Shown in pieces: positions 25,535-33,179 of a stretch of DNA of 43,091 nt (the stretch's first letter is position 1; each line of letters begins with the position of its first letter). This DNA is from Clostridia bacterium (GTDB lineage: Bacteria; Bacillota; Clostridia; Christensenellales; Borkfalkiaceae), in NCBI GenBank assembly GCA_017558105.1, contig JAFYWI010000010.1, positions 1-43,091 on the forward strand. Reading direction: 5' to 3'. The position numbers were made by a program, and so were the translations under genes. The notes under the pieces are model-generated. The model searched no databases. It had not been told where the DNA came from and saw only the letters and a list, made by a program, of their open reading frames with translations.

Positions 25535-26086
25535 TTATTTTTTATTATTTGTTATTTTAAGAGATAACGCTTGTTTTTCATCAAAAGCGTTTAATGCAAT
25601 TACTAGGCTACGTGGCATAGCAGATAGTACGCCAACGAAGTTTGCGATAGGTGCTTGTAATGACCCAAGCATTTTTGCAATAAGTTCTTCTTTGCTTGGC
25701 ATTGCTGCAAGTGCCTTAACACCATTTTCATCAACCCTTGCACCTTCTACGAAAGCACTTTTTACAATAACTTTATCTTGATATTTTTTCGCTGCTTCAA
25801 CAATTGCTTTTGCAGCACCGGTTTCATCCGTACCAAATGCAACAGCCGTAGGGCCGTTCAAATCGTCGTTAAAATCGGTAATTCCTAAAGATTCAAACGC
25901 TTTGCTAATAAGGGTGTTTTTGTAAACCTTATATTCAACGTTGTTCTTTCTAAATTCACGACGAAGTTCTGTATCTTCTGCAACGGTAAGACCGCTAAAC
26001 TTTACGAAAACAACTGACTTAGCATCTTGAATTTTTTCTTTAATAACGTTTGATAACTCTATTCTTGCTTCTTTACTTGCCGACAT
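25535..26086 (-). CDS. rplJ: 50S ribosomal protein L10
   Basis: L10, 183 residues, holds the L12 stalk to 23S rRNA. MSASKEARIELSNVIKEKIQ, SVVFVKFSGLTVAEDTELRR and the C-terminal L12-binding helix (about 140-180) are present. AAGGAGGT precedes the ATG. It is the first gene after a dedicated promoter and an L10 leader, so its synthesis can be set by free L10 through attenuation. Confidence 0.97.
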   Translation of the reverse strand: MSASKEARIELSNVIKEKIQDAKSVVFVKFSGLTVAEDTELRREFRKNNVEYKVYKNTLISKAFESLGITDFNDDLNGPTAVAFGTDETGAAKAIVEAAKKYQDKVIVKSAFVEGARVDENGVKALAAMPSKEELIAKMLGSLQAPIANFVGVLSAMPRSLVIALNAFDEKQALSLKITNNKK

Positions 26087-26099
26087 TTTATTACCTCCT

Positions 26100-26240
26100 T
26101 AATTTAATGAAAAAGCCCTTGCACACCAAAACGGAATACAAGGGCATAAAAATACTATTTTTGCACTAAAAATTTCCGCCTCGGTGGGTTTGCTATAAAG
26201 CAATTATATAATACCTACTGTCTTGGGCTATTTAATTTAC
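26100..26240 (-). ncRNA. Ribosomal protein L10 leader
   Basis: Transcribed ahead of rplJ, the sequence has the GACAGTAGG (26212-26222) and CCCACCGAGG (26179-26188) segments of the L10 leader (Rfam L10 leader family). These form the L10-binding kink-turn region. A strong hairpin follows, GCCCTTG and CAAGGGC (26115-26121/26139-26145), with a U-run downstream. Free L10 bound to the leader would favour this terminator and stop rplJ-rplL synthesis. The call rests on motif order and position, not on a covariance search. Confidence 0.85.
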
Positions 26241-26246
26241 GTTGTG

Positions 26247-26275
26247 ATTATAACACTCTTTTTTTTGTTTGTCAA
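26247..26275 (-). promoter_or_regulatory. Promoter of rplJ-rplL
   Basis: TTGACA (26270-26275), 17 bases, TATAAT (26247-26252) on the minus strand: a perfect consensus promoter that abuts the rplA stop codon. It lets the stalk genes be transcribed separately from rplK-rplA. Confidence 0.9.
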
Positions 26276-26962
26276 CTAAATTTTAGCATTAATTTTAACG
26301 CCAGGGCCCATTGTACTTGCAACGGCAACACTCTTAACGTATTGACCTTTTGCAGCAGCTGGTTTAGCCTTAACGATAGCGTCTACTAATGCTTCGTAGT
26401 TTTCTTTAATCTTTTCTTTACCAAAGCTCTTCTTACCGATTGGGCAGTGGATAATAGCAGTTTTATCTAGTCTGTATTCAACTTTACCTGCTTTAGTATC
26501 TTTAATAGCCTTAGCAACGTCCATAGTAACGGTACCACTCTTTGGGTTTGGCATTAAGCCTTTAGGACCTAAAAGTTTACCGATACGACCAACTAAACCC
26601 ATCATATCTGGGGTGGTGATAATTACGTCGTAATCAAACCAGTTTTCAGTTTGAATTTTTTGAATCATTTCTTCTGCGCCAACAAAATCTGCACCTGCTT
26701 CTTTAGCGATGTCTGCTTTTTCGCCTTTAGCAAGAACTAAAACTTTAACGTCTTTACCAGTACCGTTAGGAAGAACTATAACGCCCCTAACTTGTTGGTC
26801 TGCTTGTTTAGGGTCAACACCTAAACGAACGTGAAGTTCAATAGTTTCGTCGAACTTAGCTTTTGCCGTATCTAAAACTAAACTAATAGCTTCGTCAACT
26901 TCATATAATTTTGTTGAGTCTATGTTTTTTACACTATCTATATATTTTTTTCCGTGTTTCAT
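26276..26962 (-). CDS. rplA: 50S ribosomal protein L1
   Basis: L1 of the tRNA-exit stalk, 228 residues, full length. [15 protein letters not shown], the [20 protein letters not shown]-type motif ([20 protein letters not shown]) and the C-terminal [13 protein letters not shown] are characteristic. CAGGAGGT lies 7-8 bases ahead of the ATG. It follows rplK by 50 bases, and the next promoter begins at its stop codon. Confidence 0.97.
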   Translation of the reverse strand: MKHGKKYIDSVKNIDSTKLYEVDEAISLVLDTAKAKFDETIELHVRLGVDPKQADQQVRGVIVLPNGTGKDVKVLVLAKGEKADIAKEAGADFVGAEEMIQKIQTENWFDYDVIITTPDMMGLVGRIGKLLGPKGLMPNPKSGTVTMDVAKAIKDTKAGKVEYRLDKTAIIHCPIGKKSFGKEKIKENYEALVDAIVKAKPAAAKGQYVKSVAVASTMGPGVKINAKI

Positions 26963-27012
26963 TGAATTTACCTCCTGTGGTACTACCGGGTGTTACCCCT
27001 CCCACTTAAAAT

Positions 27013-27438
27013 TTAATCTACTACTTCTACACCCATACTTCTTGCAGTACCGCGAATCATACTGATTGCGCTTTCAAGAGAGTTTGCGTTCAAGTCTGGC
27101 ATTTTTGTCTTTGCAATTTCTTCTACTTGTGCTGCCGTAATTTTAGCAACCTTGTTTTTGTTAGGTGCTGCGCTGGCAGATTCAATACCACAAGCTTTCT
27201 TAATAAGAACTGGTGCTGGTGGTGTTTTTAGAATAAACGTGAAAGAACGGTCTTGATAAATTGTCATAACAACTGGAATAATCAAGCCTGCCTTGTCTTG
27301 TGTCTTAGCATTAAATTCCTTCGTGAACCCTGGGATGTTAATTCCGTGAGGACCTAAGGTTGAACCAACAGGTGGGCCTGGTGTTGCCTTACCTGCAGGC
27401 AATTGCAATTTAACGATAGCTGTAACTTTTTTTGCCAT
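27013..27438 (-). CDS. rplK: 50S ribosomal protein L11
   Basis: L11 of the GTPase-associated centre, 141 residues. [30 protein letters not shown]-like [13 protein letters not shown] and the [15 protein letters not shown] domain are present. The proline-rich [14 protein letters not shown] loop, target of thiostrepton, is intact. CGGAGG precedes the ATG. The 103-base spacer to nusG (27439-27541) holds short inverted repeats (TTGTAAC near 27490), which may be where L1 or L11 feedback acts; that is conjecture. Confidence 0.97.
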   Translation of the reverse strand: MAKKVTAIVKLQLPAGKATPGPPVGSTLGPHGINIPGFTKEFNAKTQDKAGLIIPVVMTIYQDRSFTFILKTPPAPVLIKKACGIESASAAPNKNKVAKITAAQVEEIAKTKMPDLNANSLESAISMIRGTARSMGVEVVD

Positions 27439-27541
27439 AATTAATTTCCTCCGTCTGTGGTAATATCGTTGTAATAAGAGATAGATTTTGTTACAACTCC
27501 CACTTTATATACAAGGTTAATAACCTTCGTACTCTAATAAT

Positions 27542-28087
27542 TTATTGTTCTTCTTTTGCTACGTTAATTTTTTTAATTTGAGCAAAAGTAACTTCTACGT
27601 CTGTTGAACGACCAAACATTTCAACGTTAACCATTGCTTTTTGAGTATTGTCGTTCATAGTAATAATCTTTCCGCAGAAAGATTCTAATGGACCAGAAAC
27701 GATTTGAACTTCGTCTCCAACAACGAAATCTGCATTAATTACTCTATCTTCTAAGCCCATTCTTGCAACTTCTTCTTCTGATAATGGAAGTGGCCTACCT
27801 TGTGGACCAACGAAACCCGTTACCCCTCTGGTGTTGGTAACTAAATACCAAATATCGTTAGAATATATCATTTTTAAGAAAACGTAGCAAGGGAATTTTT
27901 TCCTTTCAACAATTTTCTTCTTGCCGTTTGCCTTTTCTTCTAAGGTTTCTTCGGTAGGAATTTGAATTTCAAAAATGCTTTCTTGCAAGTTATTGTTTTC
28001 AATAAGTTTTTCAAGGCTATCTTTAACCATCATTTCATAGCCAGAATAAGTATGAATTACATACCACTTTGCTTCTTCTATTGCCAT
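27542..28087 (-). CDS. nusG: Transcription termination/antitermination factor NusG
   Basis: A 181-residue NusG: the NGN domain (WYVIHTYSGYEMMVKDSLEK, then FPCYVFLKMIYSNDIWYLVT and TRGVTGFVGPQGRPLPL) followed by a KOW domain (VVGDEVQIVSGPLESFCGKI). It binds the polymerase clamp and couples or pauses elongation. An AAAGGAGAGG site precedes the ATG, and secE ends 12 bases upstream, the usual secE-nusG pairing. Confidence 0.97.
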   Translation of the reverse strand: MAIEEAKWYVIHTYSGYEMMVKDSLEKLIENNNLQESIFEIQIPTEETLEEKANGKKKIVERKKFPCYVFLKMIYSNDIWYLVTNTRGVTGFVGPQGRPLPLSEEEVARMGLEDRVINADFVVGDEVQIVSGPLESFCGKIITMNDNTQKAMVNVEMFGRSTDVEVTFAQIKKINVAKEEQ

Positions 28088-28099
28088 ACTACCTCTCCT

Positions 28100-28405
28100 T
28101 TAACCCCTTGGTGCTACCAATTGTAATAATTCGGTAAGACCTGTATCAAACGCCGTAATAATAACAAGGAATAACAAAACAACGGCTAAAACTATACCCG
28201 TTTGTTTAACTACTTTAGAAAAAGTTGGCCAGTTTACCTTTTTTAATTCAGAAAAAACGTCTTTAATTTTTAAGCCTATTCTTTTGAAGAAACCAGGCTT
28301 TCCGTTTTTCTTTGTTTTCTTAGCCTTATCGTTCTTTTCTTTTAAGTTTTTGTTTTCTGTAGCAACGTTGCTGTTGTCTGCAGATAGTTTTTTGTTCTTA
28401 ATCAT
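28100..28405 (-). CDS. secE: Preprotein translocase subunit SecE
   Basis: A 101-residue SecE. The C-terminal 60 residues hold the conserved FFKRIGLKIKDVFSELKKVN, the WPT turn and one transmembrane helix (about 68-90), which clamp SecY. The first 40 residues are an added Lys/Asn-rich hydrophilic tail not needed for the fold. AGGGG stands before the ATG. It is in order rpmG-secE-nusG. Confidence 0.95.
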   Translation of the reverse strand: MIKNKKLSADNSNVATENKNLKEKNDKAKKTKKNGKPGFFKRIGLKIKDVFSELKKVNWPTFSKVVKQTGIVLAVVLLFLVIITAFDTGLTELLQLVAPRG

Positions 28406-28450
28406 CTAAAAACCCCTATTTGACTTAAACGAAAACTACACAAAGATAAA

Positions 28451-28615
28451 TTATTTTGCTTCTTTGTGTGCCGTGTGTTTTTTGCAGGATTTACAATACT
28501 TTTGCATTTCTAACCTTTCAGCATCGTTTTTCTTGTTTTTAAAAGTATCGTAATTTCTTTGTTTACATTCTGTACAAGCCAAAGTTATTTTAGTTCTTGC
28601 TCCTTTTGCAGCCAT
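28451..28615 (-). CDS. rpmG: 50S ribosomal protein L33
   Basis: A 54-residue L33 starting [20 protein letters not shown], with paired CxxC knuckles (CTEC and CKSC), so the zinc-binding form. The [10 protein letters not shown] and [13 protein letters not shown] segments are typical. AAGGTG lies in front of the ATG. It is the first gene of the rpmG-secE-nusG-rplK-rplA unit. Confidence 0.97.
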   Translation of the reverse strand: MAAKGARTKITLACTECKQRNYDTFKNKKNDAERLEMQKYCKSCKKHTAHKEAK

Positions 28616-28642
28616 ATTATCACCTTCTGAACATCAAAAAAT

Positions 28643-28666
28643 TAACACCTCGACTCCGAAGTGCTA
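28643..28666 (-). promoter_or_regulatory. Hairpin in the rpmG leader, terminator-like
   Basis: In the minus-strand RNA, TAGCACTTCG pairs with CGAGGTGTTA over 10 bp (including G-U pairs) around a GAGT loop, and ATTTTTTG follows at once. It sits right after the predicted start site. It could be an attenuator for the secE-nusG-ribosomal unit or merely a stabilising 5' stem. Confidence 0.45.
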
Positions 28667-28670
28667 ACTT

Positions 28671-28699
28671 ATTTTAACAGATAACTTTAGTTATGTCAA
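28671..28699 (-). promoter_or_regulatory. Promoter of rpmG-secE-nusG-rplKA
   Basis: TTGACA (28694-28699) and TAAAAT (28671-28676) on the minus strand, with a 17-base spacer. The remaining gap up to the M50 protease gene (28700-28812) is AT-rich and shows no gene. Confidence 0.8.
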
Positions 28700-28812
28700 G
28701 GTTTTTTACTTGTTTTTACGCATTTTTAGCAATATTTTGTTAGTTTTTTAAAATACTTTTTTGCTAAATAAGAAAAGCACAATATGTTGTATTTTTTAAC
28801 ATTTATTTAACA

Positions 28813-29658
28813 CTATTTTACGTAAATAAATTTGCCAATTTCTGCATAAAGAGAGCCTTTTAATATAATTTTGTTAATTTTTTCTTGCGATAAAACTGCT
28901 ATTGGGGTTAAATTATCGTACACCACCACTTCGTTAATGCACTCGTCGTCTAAATACCTAATCATCTTGTAAAGGCTAACGCTTTTATCAAGGGCAATCC
29001 GTTTAATTTTTACTCCCTTTTTAAGCCTATTATAAGATATGGTTGAAAGGGCTTTAACGTAAACGTTTTCTTCATCTTTATTAAGCACTCCACCTAAAAT
29101 AAACAAGGCGAAAAGTAAAATAGAAAAGTTAATATTATTAAACGCAGTATATATAAACGCACCTATTAGCACAACAAAAAAACAAACGCCTATACCCTTA
29201 TTTATTTTTAACGCAGTTTGCCTAGAAAACTTTAACCTTAATAAAGAAAACAAAATTCTTCCGCCGTCTAACGAGTGAATAGGCAACAAGTTAATAAGCC
29301 CTAACGAAAAGTTTGCTTCAACGATAACGTCGGTAAAAGCGTAGATTTCTGGAAACAACCACCATAGTGCAACGAAAAAAAGACCTATTACAATATTTAT
29401 AATAGGCCCTGCTAACGCTATTTTAATTTGCTCTTTACTTTTTAGCCCGTTTAGGTCGCCAGAAATAACCGCGCCAAACGGCATTAGGGTTAGTTTATTT
29501 AGCCTATACCCTAAACTTGACGCTACGAAAGAGTGCCCCAATTCGTGTATTATTGCAGTTAGGGTATACACCACGAAAAGCAAAAGGTTTTTAGTAAATA
29601 GGTAATATACCCCAAGTACGATAAATAACGGGTGGACTTTTACTTTTATACTGCCCAT
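28813..29658 (-). CDS. SpoIVFB-like M50 intramembrane metalloprotease
   Basis: A 281-residue polytopic membrane protease. The zinc motif HELGH (about residues 39-43) and the distal LLPIHSLDGGRIL segment give the active site of site-2-protease type enzymes. Five or six hydrophobic helices and a C-terminal CBS-like region (about 200-275) match SpoIVFB, which activates pro-sigma-K during sporulation. The gene overlaps the upstream SpoIVFA-like gene by 13 bases, the same pair as in Bacillus. A non-sporulation role cannot be excluded from the window. Confidence 0.88.
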   Translation of the reverse strand: MGSIKVKVHPLFIVLGVYYLFTKNLLLFVVYTLTAIIHELGHSFVASSLGYRLNKLTLMPFGAVISGDLNGLKSKEQIKIALAGPIINIVIGLFFVALWWLFPEIYAFTDVIVEANFSLGLINLLPIHSLDGGRILFSLLRLKFSRQTALKINKGIGVCFFVVLIGAFIYTAFNNINFSILLFALFILGGVLNKDEENVYVKALSTISYNRLKKGVKIKRIALDKSVSLYKMIRYLDDECINEVVVYDNLTPIAVLSQEKINKIILKGSLYAEIGKFIYVK

Positions 29659-30419
29659 ATGACGTTTCCGTCGGTAATAGTATAATTAGTAATGATGCTA
29701 CCATCGTAATTGGTAAAGCACATAGTTGCATCGCCGTTAATAATATAGCCTATTGGAATATTAGAGTAAACGATATCGTTAATAGAACAATATGCGTAAT
29801 CTAACCCCTTAAAAATGGAACTAAAATTGTTGCTAAACGAAATGCAAAGTGTATATTTGCCGTCTTCTTCTTGAAGAATATTGCTCACTTTACCATCGCA
29901 AGGTGAATAAACGCTTCCGTCACCTGTTAATTGCATAACGCCTTCGTTAATAGCCACGTTATTTAAGTTGCTAACGGGTACGTTTGGCGCAAATTCTACG
30001 TAAAGCCTATTATCTACCTTTTCAGTTTGCTCTACGCCAAAAATATTGTTAAAAAATACTGAAAGCCCACTTTCTGGAACAAAAACGGAAGTTAAACAAA
30101 TTGTAGCAATTAAAATGCCAATAATGGCAAGTTGAATAGCAATAACGTTTGGGCTCTTTTTTTCTTGTTTAGGTTTGTTAATTATAACGGCAGACTGAAA
30201 ATCTTGGCTTTTTAAAGGTTGTTCCGTGTTAGCGTTATCTTCTAATAACGGGCTTTCGTTATTTTCAACCGTATCGTTAACCTTTTCAATTAGTTGTTGT
30301 TTAACCTTGTCTAATTCCTTATTCTTTTTTTGCTTTTTACGTTTAGAAGGTTTTACCGTAATATTGCAAGAACTTATTGGAATTTCTAACATTTCTGCAT
30401 ATTGTAATTTATCGTTCAT
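29646..30419 (-). CDS. SpoIVFA-like protein with degenerate LytM domain
   Basis: A 257-residue protein: a charged N-terminal cytosolic part, one transmembrane helix (about 92-115, VIAIQLAIIGILIATICLTS) and a C-terminal extracellular domain with LytM-like strands (SVYSPCDGKVSNIL, then IFKGLDYAYCSINDIVYSNI). The metal-binding histidines of active M23 peptidases are missing, as in SpoIVFA, the scaffold that holds and inhibits SpoIVFB. The ATG at 30419 is spaced properly from AAGGAG; the ATG three codons earlier touches it. The upstream TATATC/CATAAGTAT sequence is loosely like a sigma-E promoter, but this is weak. Confidence 0.7.
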   Translation of the reverse strand: MNDKLQYAEMLEIPISSCNITVKPSKRKKQKKNKELDKVKQQLIEKVNDTVENNESPLLEDNANTEQPLKSQDFQSAVIINKPKQEKKSPNVIAIQLAIIGILIATICLTSVFVPESGLSVFFNNIFGVEQTEKVDNRLYVEFAPNVPVSNLNNVAINEGVMQLTGDGSVYSPCDGKVSNILQEEDGKYTLCISFSNNFSSIFKGLDYAYCSINDIVYSNIPIGYIINGDATMCFTNYDGSIITNYTITDGNVIWAV

Positions 30420-30490
30420 AACCACCATCTCCTTAATTATCTATAAATACTTATGAATTTTATAAATGATATATGCAGAGTAAATAAAAA

Positions 30491-30517
30491 AATTTCGCCA
30501 AAAATTTTGGCGAAATT
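30491..30517 (-). terminator. Terminator after apgM
   Basis: AATTTCGCCA (30491-30500) and TGGCGAAATT (30508-30517) form a perfect stem with a 7-base centre and a T-run on the minus strand. Confidence 0.85.
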
Positions 30518-30546
30518 CGTTAGTTTTAATATTGGTTTAATATTTG

Positions 30547-31758
30547 TTAATTCTGTAAAAATTCTTGCATTAATGAAATGCCGTTTTCAATAAAAACACC
30601 CGTCTTTCTTGCTTCTTCTTCAGTATAACTATTAGCCGTGCCGTTAACCTTAACGTTGCTTTTATACATTATAAAAGGAACGGGGTCGCTAACGTGCGTT
30701 CTTAAATTTAACGGAGTTGGGTGGTCTGGTAAAATTAAAATGGCAAAATCTTCACCACAATTTTGTAAATACTCTAAAACGGGTTTAACTACTAATTTAT
30801 CTATTTGTTCAATAGAATAAATTTTATGTTCGGCATCTCCGTGGTGTCCGCACTCGTCTGGCGCTTCCATATGAACGTAAACGTAATCAACGCCATTTTT
30901 AAGCGCGTTTATGCAAGCAGATGCCTTGCCAGTAAAGTTCGTATCATAATTGCCGGTTGCCCCTTCTACTTCTATAACTTGCATATCTGCAAGTTTGCCT
31001 ATGCCTTTAAGTAAATCTACAGCAGAAATCATTGCCCCTTTAACGCCGTATCTTTCGGTAAAGTTTTGCAAATTAGGCTTAGTGCCTTCGCCCCAGAACC
31101 AAAGTGAGTTGGCAGGGTTTTTGCCTTGTTTTATTCTTTCTAAGTTTATAGGGTGATTTTTTAATAACTCGTAAGAAAGTATTTGCATTTGTAAATATTG
31201 CAAACCAACTTCATCCGTTGGCAAATAATCTTTAATTTTTCTGTTAATAATATCGTGCGGTGGAGTTAAAGTGTTAGCCACCTTGCCAAACGCCGTCACT
31301 AAACAATGCCTATAACTAATACCGTTATATAACTTTCTTTTTTCGTTGTTTAGGTGCTTTGCAAGGTATTCTATTAACTCTTTTGCTTCTTTAGAAGAAA
31401 TTTCGCCAGCAGAATAGTCTACCATAGTTTTATCTTGGTAGTTTTCTTCGTTAGAAAGAGTTACTAAATTAGCCCTAGCAGTAACGTCGGTATCTAATAA
31501 ATTTATACCAATAGAGCCTGCCTCTAGTGGAGACCTACCCGTGTAGCATTCTTTAACGTTATAGCCTAAAACGGAAAGGTTAGCAACGTCGCTACCAGGT
31601 TTTAAGCCACAAGGAATAGTTTTAACTAGCCCAACTTGGCTTTTAGCGCATAAAGAATCTATACTAGGTTTATTTGCTAGCATTAGTGGTGTTTTATTAT
31701 TTAATTTTGGTTGTGGATAGTCTGCCATACCATCCCCAAGAATAACTACGTATTTCAT
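30547..31758 (-). CDS. apgM: Cofactor-independent phosphoglycerate mutase, archaeal (ApgM) type
   Basis: A 403-residue protein of the alkaline-phosphatase superfamily (COG3635). It has the metal/phosphoserine motifs ILGDGMADYP and GSDVANLSVLGY, then HMEAPDECGHHGD and LPDHPTP. It would interconvert 3- and 2-phosphoglycerate in glycolysis without 2,3-bisphosphoglycerate. Some bacterial relatives instead act as homoserine kinases, so function is not certain. Start ATG 31758 overlaps the ung stop (ATGA), giving translational coupling; the TTG four codons upstream was rejected. Confidence 0.85.
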   Translation of the reverse strand: MKYVVILGDGMADYPQPKLNNKTPLMLANKPSIDSLCAKSQVGLVKTIPCGLKPGSDVANLSVLGYNVKECYTGRSPLEAGSIGINLLDTDVTARANLVTLSNEENYQDKTMVDYSAGEISSKEAKELIEYLAKHLNNEKRKLYNGISYRHCLVTAFGKVANTLTPPHDIINRKIKDYLPTDEVGLQYLQMQILSYELLKNHPINLERIKQGKNPANSLWFWGEGTKPNLQNFTERYGVKGAMISAVDLLKGIGKLADMQVIEVEGATGNYDTNFTGKASACINALKNGVDYVYVHMEAPDECGHHGDAEHKIYSIEQIDKLVVKPVLEYLQNCGEDFAILILPDHPTPLNLRTHVSDPVPFIMYKSNVKVNGTANSYTEEEARKTGVFIENGISLMQEFLQN

Positions 31759-32423
31759 AAATTGCCCCAATCTACAGGAAGTATTCCGTGTGTAATTAAA
31801 TATTTATTAGCCGTTAAAAAATGCCCGCACCCAAAAAAGCCGTTGTAAGCGGAAAGTGGGCTTGGGTGAGCGCACTCTAAAACCAAATGAGAAGAAGTAT
31901 CTATTAACTTCTTTTTACTTCTAGCGTTGTTGCCCCAAAGCAAGAAAACAACGTTTTTTCTTAAAGAAGAAATTTTTTTAATAATGCTATCTGTAAACAG
32001 TTCCCACCCCTTGTTTTGGTGAGAATTTGGCGTATGCGCCCTAACCGTTAACGCCGTGTTAAGCAATAATACCCCTTGTTTAGCCCAATTAGTAAGGTCG
32101 CCACTTTCGGGAATATCTATATCTAGTTCGGCGTTAAGTTCCTTAAAAATGTTTACTAACGAAGGTGGTTTATCTATGCCCTTTGGTACGGAAAAAGAAA
32201 GCCCCATTGCTTGCCCTTCGTTATGATATGGGTCTTGCCCAAGTAAAACAACCTTAATAGAGTTAAAAGGTGTTAACTTCATACTATTAAAAATGTTGTA
32301 CATAGAAGGGTACACCGTATTAGTGGAATATTCTTTTTTTAGAAATTCCCTTAAATTTTTATAGTATTCGCTATTGAATTCTTCTTCTAATAACTCGTCC
32401 CACTCTTCGCTAATTTTAACCAT
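31755..32423 (-). CDS. ung: Uracil-DNA glycosylase
   Basis: A 222-residue family-1 UDG that removes uracil from DNA. GQDPYHNEGQAMGLSFSV contains the catalytic aspartate of the GQDPYH water-activating loop, and HPSPLSAYNGFFGCGHF is the minor-groove leucine loop. The length matches bacterial Ung. It is first in ung-apgM, from a promoter back to back with that of mntP (-35 TTGATT 32467-32472, 17 bases, -10 TATTAT 32444-32449). The start lacks a strong ribosome binding site. Confidence 0.97.
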   Translation of the reverse strand: MVKISEEWDELLEEEFNSEYYKNLREFLKKEYSTNTVYPSMYNIFNSMKLTPFNSIKVVLLGQDPYHNEGQAMGLSFSVPKGIDKPPSLVNIFKELNAELDIDIPESGDLTNWAKQGVLLLNTALTVRAHTPNSHQNKGWELFTDSIIKKISSLRKNVVFLLWGNNARSKKKLIDTSSHLVLECAHPSPLSAYNGFFGCGHFLTANKYLITHGILPVDWGNL

Positions 32424-32443
32424 AATTTTCTCTCTTTATAAAT

Positions 32444-32472
32444 ATAATATCATTTTATTTTGACAAAATCAA
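32444..32472 (-). promoter_or_regulatory. Promoter of ung-apgM
   Basis: Minus-strand TTGATT (32467-32472) and TATTAT (32444-32449), 17 bases apart. It overlaps the mntP promoter: the two -35 boxes lie one base apart, so both cannot be occupied by polymerase at once. Confidence 0.55.
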
Positions 32473-32488
32473 TATAATTGTGTATACT
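32460..32488 (+). promoter_or_regulatory. Promoter of mntP
   Basis: TTGACA (32460-32465), 17 bases, TATACT (32483-32488). The leader is under 30 bases, too short for a manganese riboswitch. Confidence 0.8.
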
Positions 32489-32520
32489 AAAACAACAAAA
32501 AAAATTAGGACGTAGCAAAA

Positions 32521-33120
32521 ATGACTGTTTTAGACGTAATTTTAATAGGCGCAGTTCTTGCAATAGATGCTTTTGCAATTACGTTAGCAAACTGCACTAC
32601 TTATAAAAATTGCATTAAAGGTAAAAAGGGTTTTGTTTTACCAATTACCTTTGCAATATTCCAAGGCGTAATGCCACTACTTGGCTATTTTGTTGGCTTA
32701 TTAATAAACCTAGCATCTAACGGGTTTATAGAAAAAATTTCCGGCTACATAACCTTTGCAATCTTTTTTATTTTAGCAACCAAAATTATTGTAGATAACG
32801 TTAAAAAACTGGTTTGCAAATGCGAAGAAGAAGATACTGCTTGCGCTTGCCCCGAAAATGCAAAATTAACTATAGGCATTTTGCTTTTACAAGGGCTTGC
32901 CACTAGTATAGATGCTTTTGCCGTAGGCTTAACCTTTATTACCACAACGTTTTCTGTTTATATTGCAGTGTTAATAATTGCATTAATAACTTTTGTGTTA
33001 GTGTTGTTAGCGTTATTTGCAGGCAAATACTTAGGTAAAATTTTTGGCAAGTATGCCGAATGGGTTGGCGCAGTAATTTTACTAGCCCTTGCAATTAAGG
33101 CTTTAATTGGCGCTATATAA
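32521..33120 (+). CDS. mntP: Manganese efflux pump MntP
   Basis: A 199-residue inner-membrane protein with six hydrophobic segments. The repeated metal-binding motifs AIDAFAI (about 16-22) and SIDAFAVG (about 129-136) are those of MntP (YebN/DUF204) exporters. A cytosolic loop between TM3 and TM4 carries a Cys/Glu cluster (CKCEEEDTACACPE), which is unusual and could bind metal. AGGA lies ahead of the ATG. It is monocistronic, between a consensus promoter and a strong terminator. Confidence 0.93.
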   Translation: MTVLDVILIGAVLAIDAFAITLANCTTYKNCIKGKKGFVLPITFAIFQGVMPLLGYFVGLLINLASNGFIEKISGYITFAIFFILATKIIVDNVKKLVCKCEEEDTACACPENAKLTIGILLLQGLATSIDAFAVGLTFITTTFSVYIAVLIIALITFVLVLLALFAGKYLGKIFGKYAEWVGAVILLALAIKALIGAI

Positions 33121-33140
33121 TATATTGTTTATAAAAAAAT

Positions 33141-33173
33141 AACGAACCTAGAATTTTCTAGGTTCGTTTTTGT
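33141..33173. terminator. Bidirectional terminator between mntP and glnA
   Basis: AACGAACCTAGAA (33141-33153) and TTCTAGGTTCGTT (33156-33168) are perfect 13-bp arms with a TT centre and T-runs on both strands. Confidence 0.9.
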
Positions 33174-33179
33174 TTTGTT

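Noticed and set aside
28643-28666. A tRNA or tRNA-like element in front of rpmG
   Set aside because: Only one 10-bp stem; no cloverleaf arms, T-loop or CCA-adjacent acceptor pairing.
32489-32520. A manganese (yybP-ykoY) riboswitch ahead of mntP
   Set aside because: The leader is only about 30 bases, far too short for that riboswitch.
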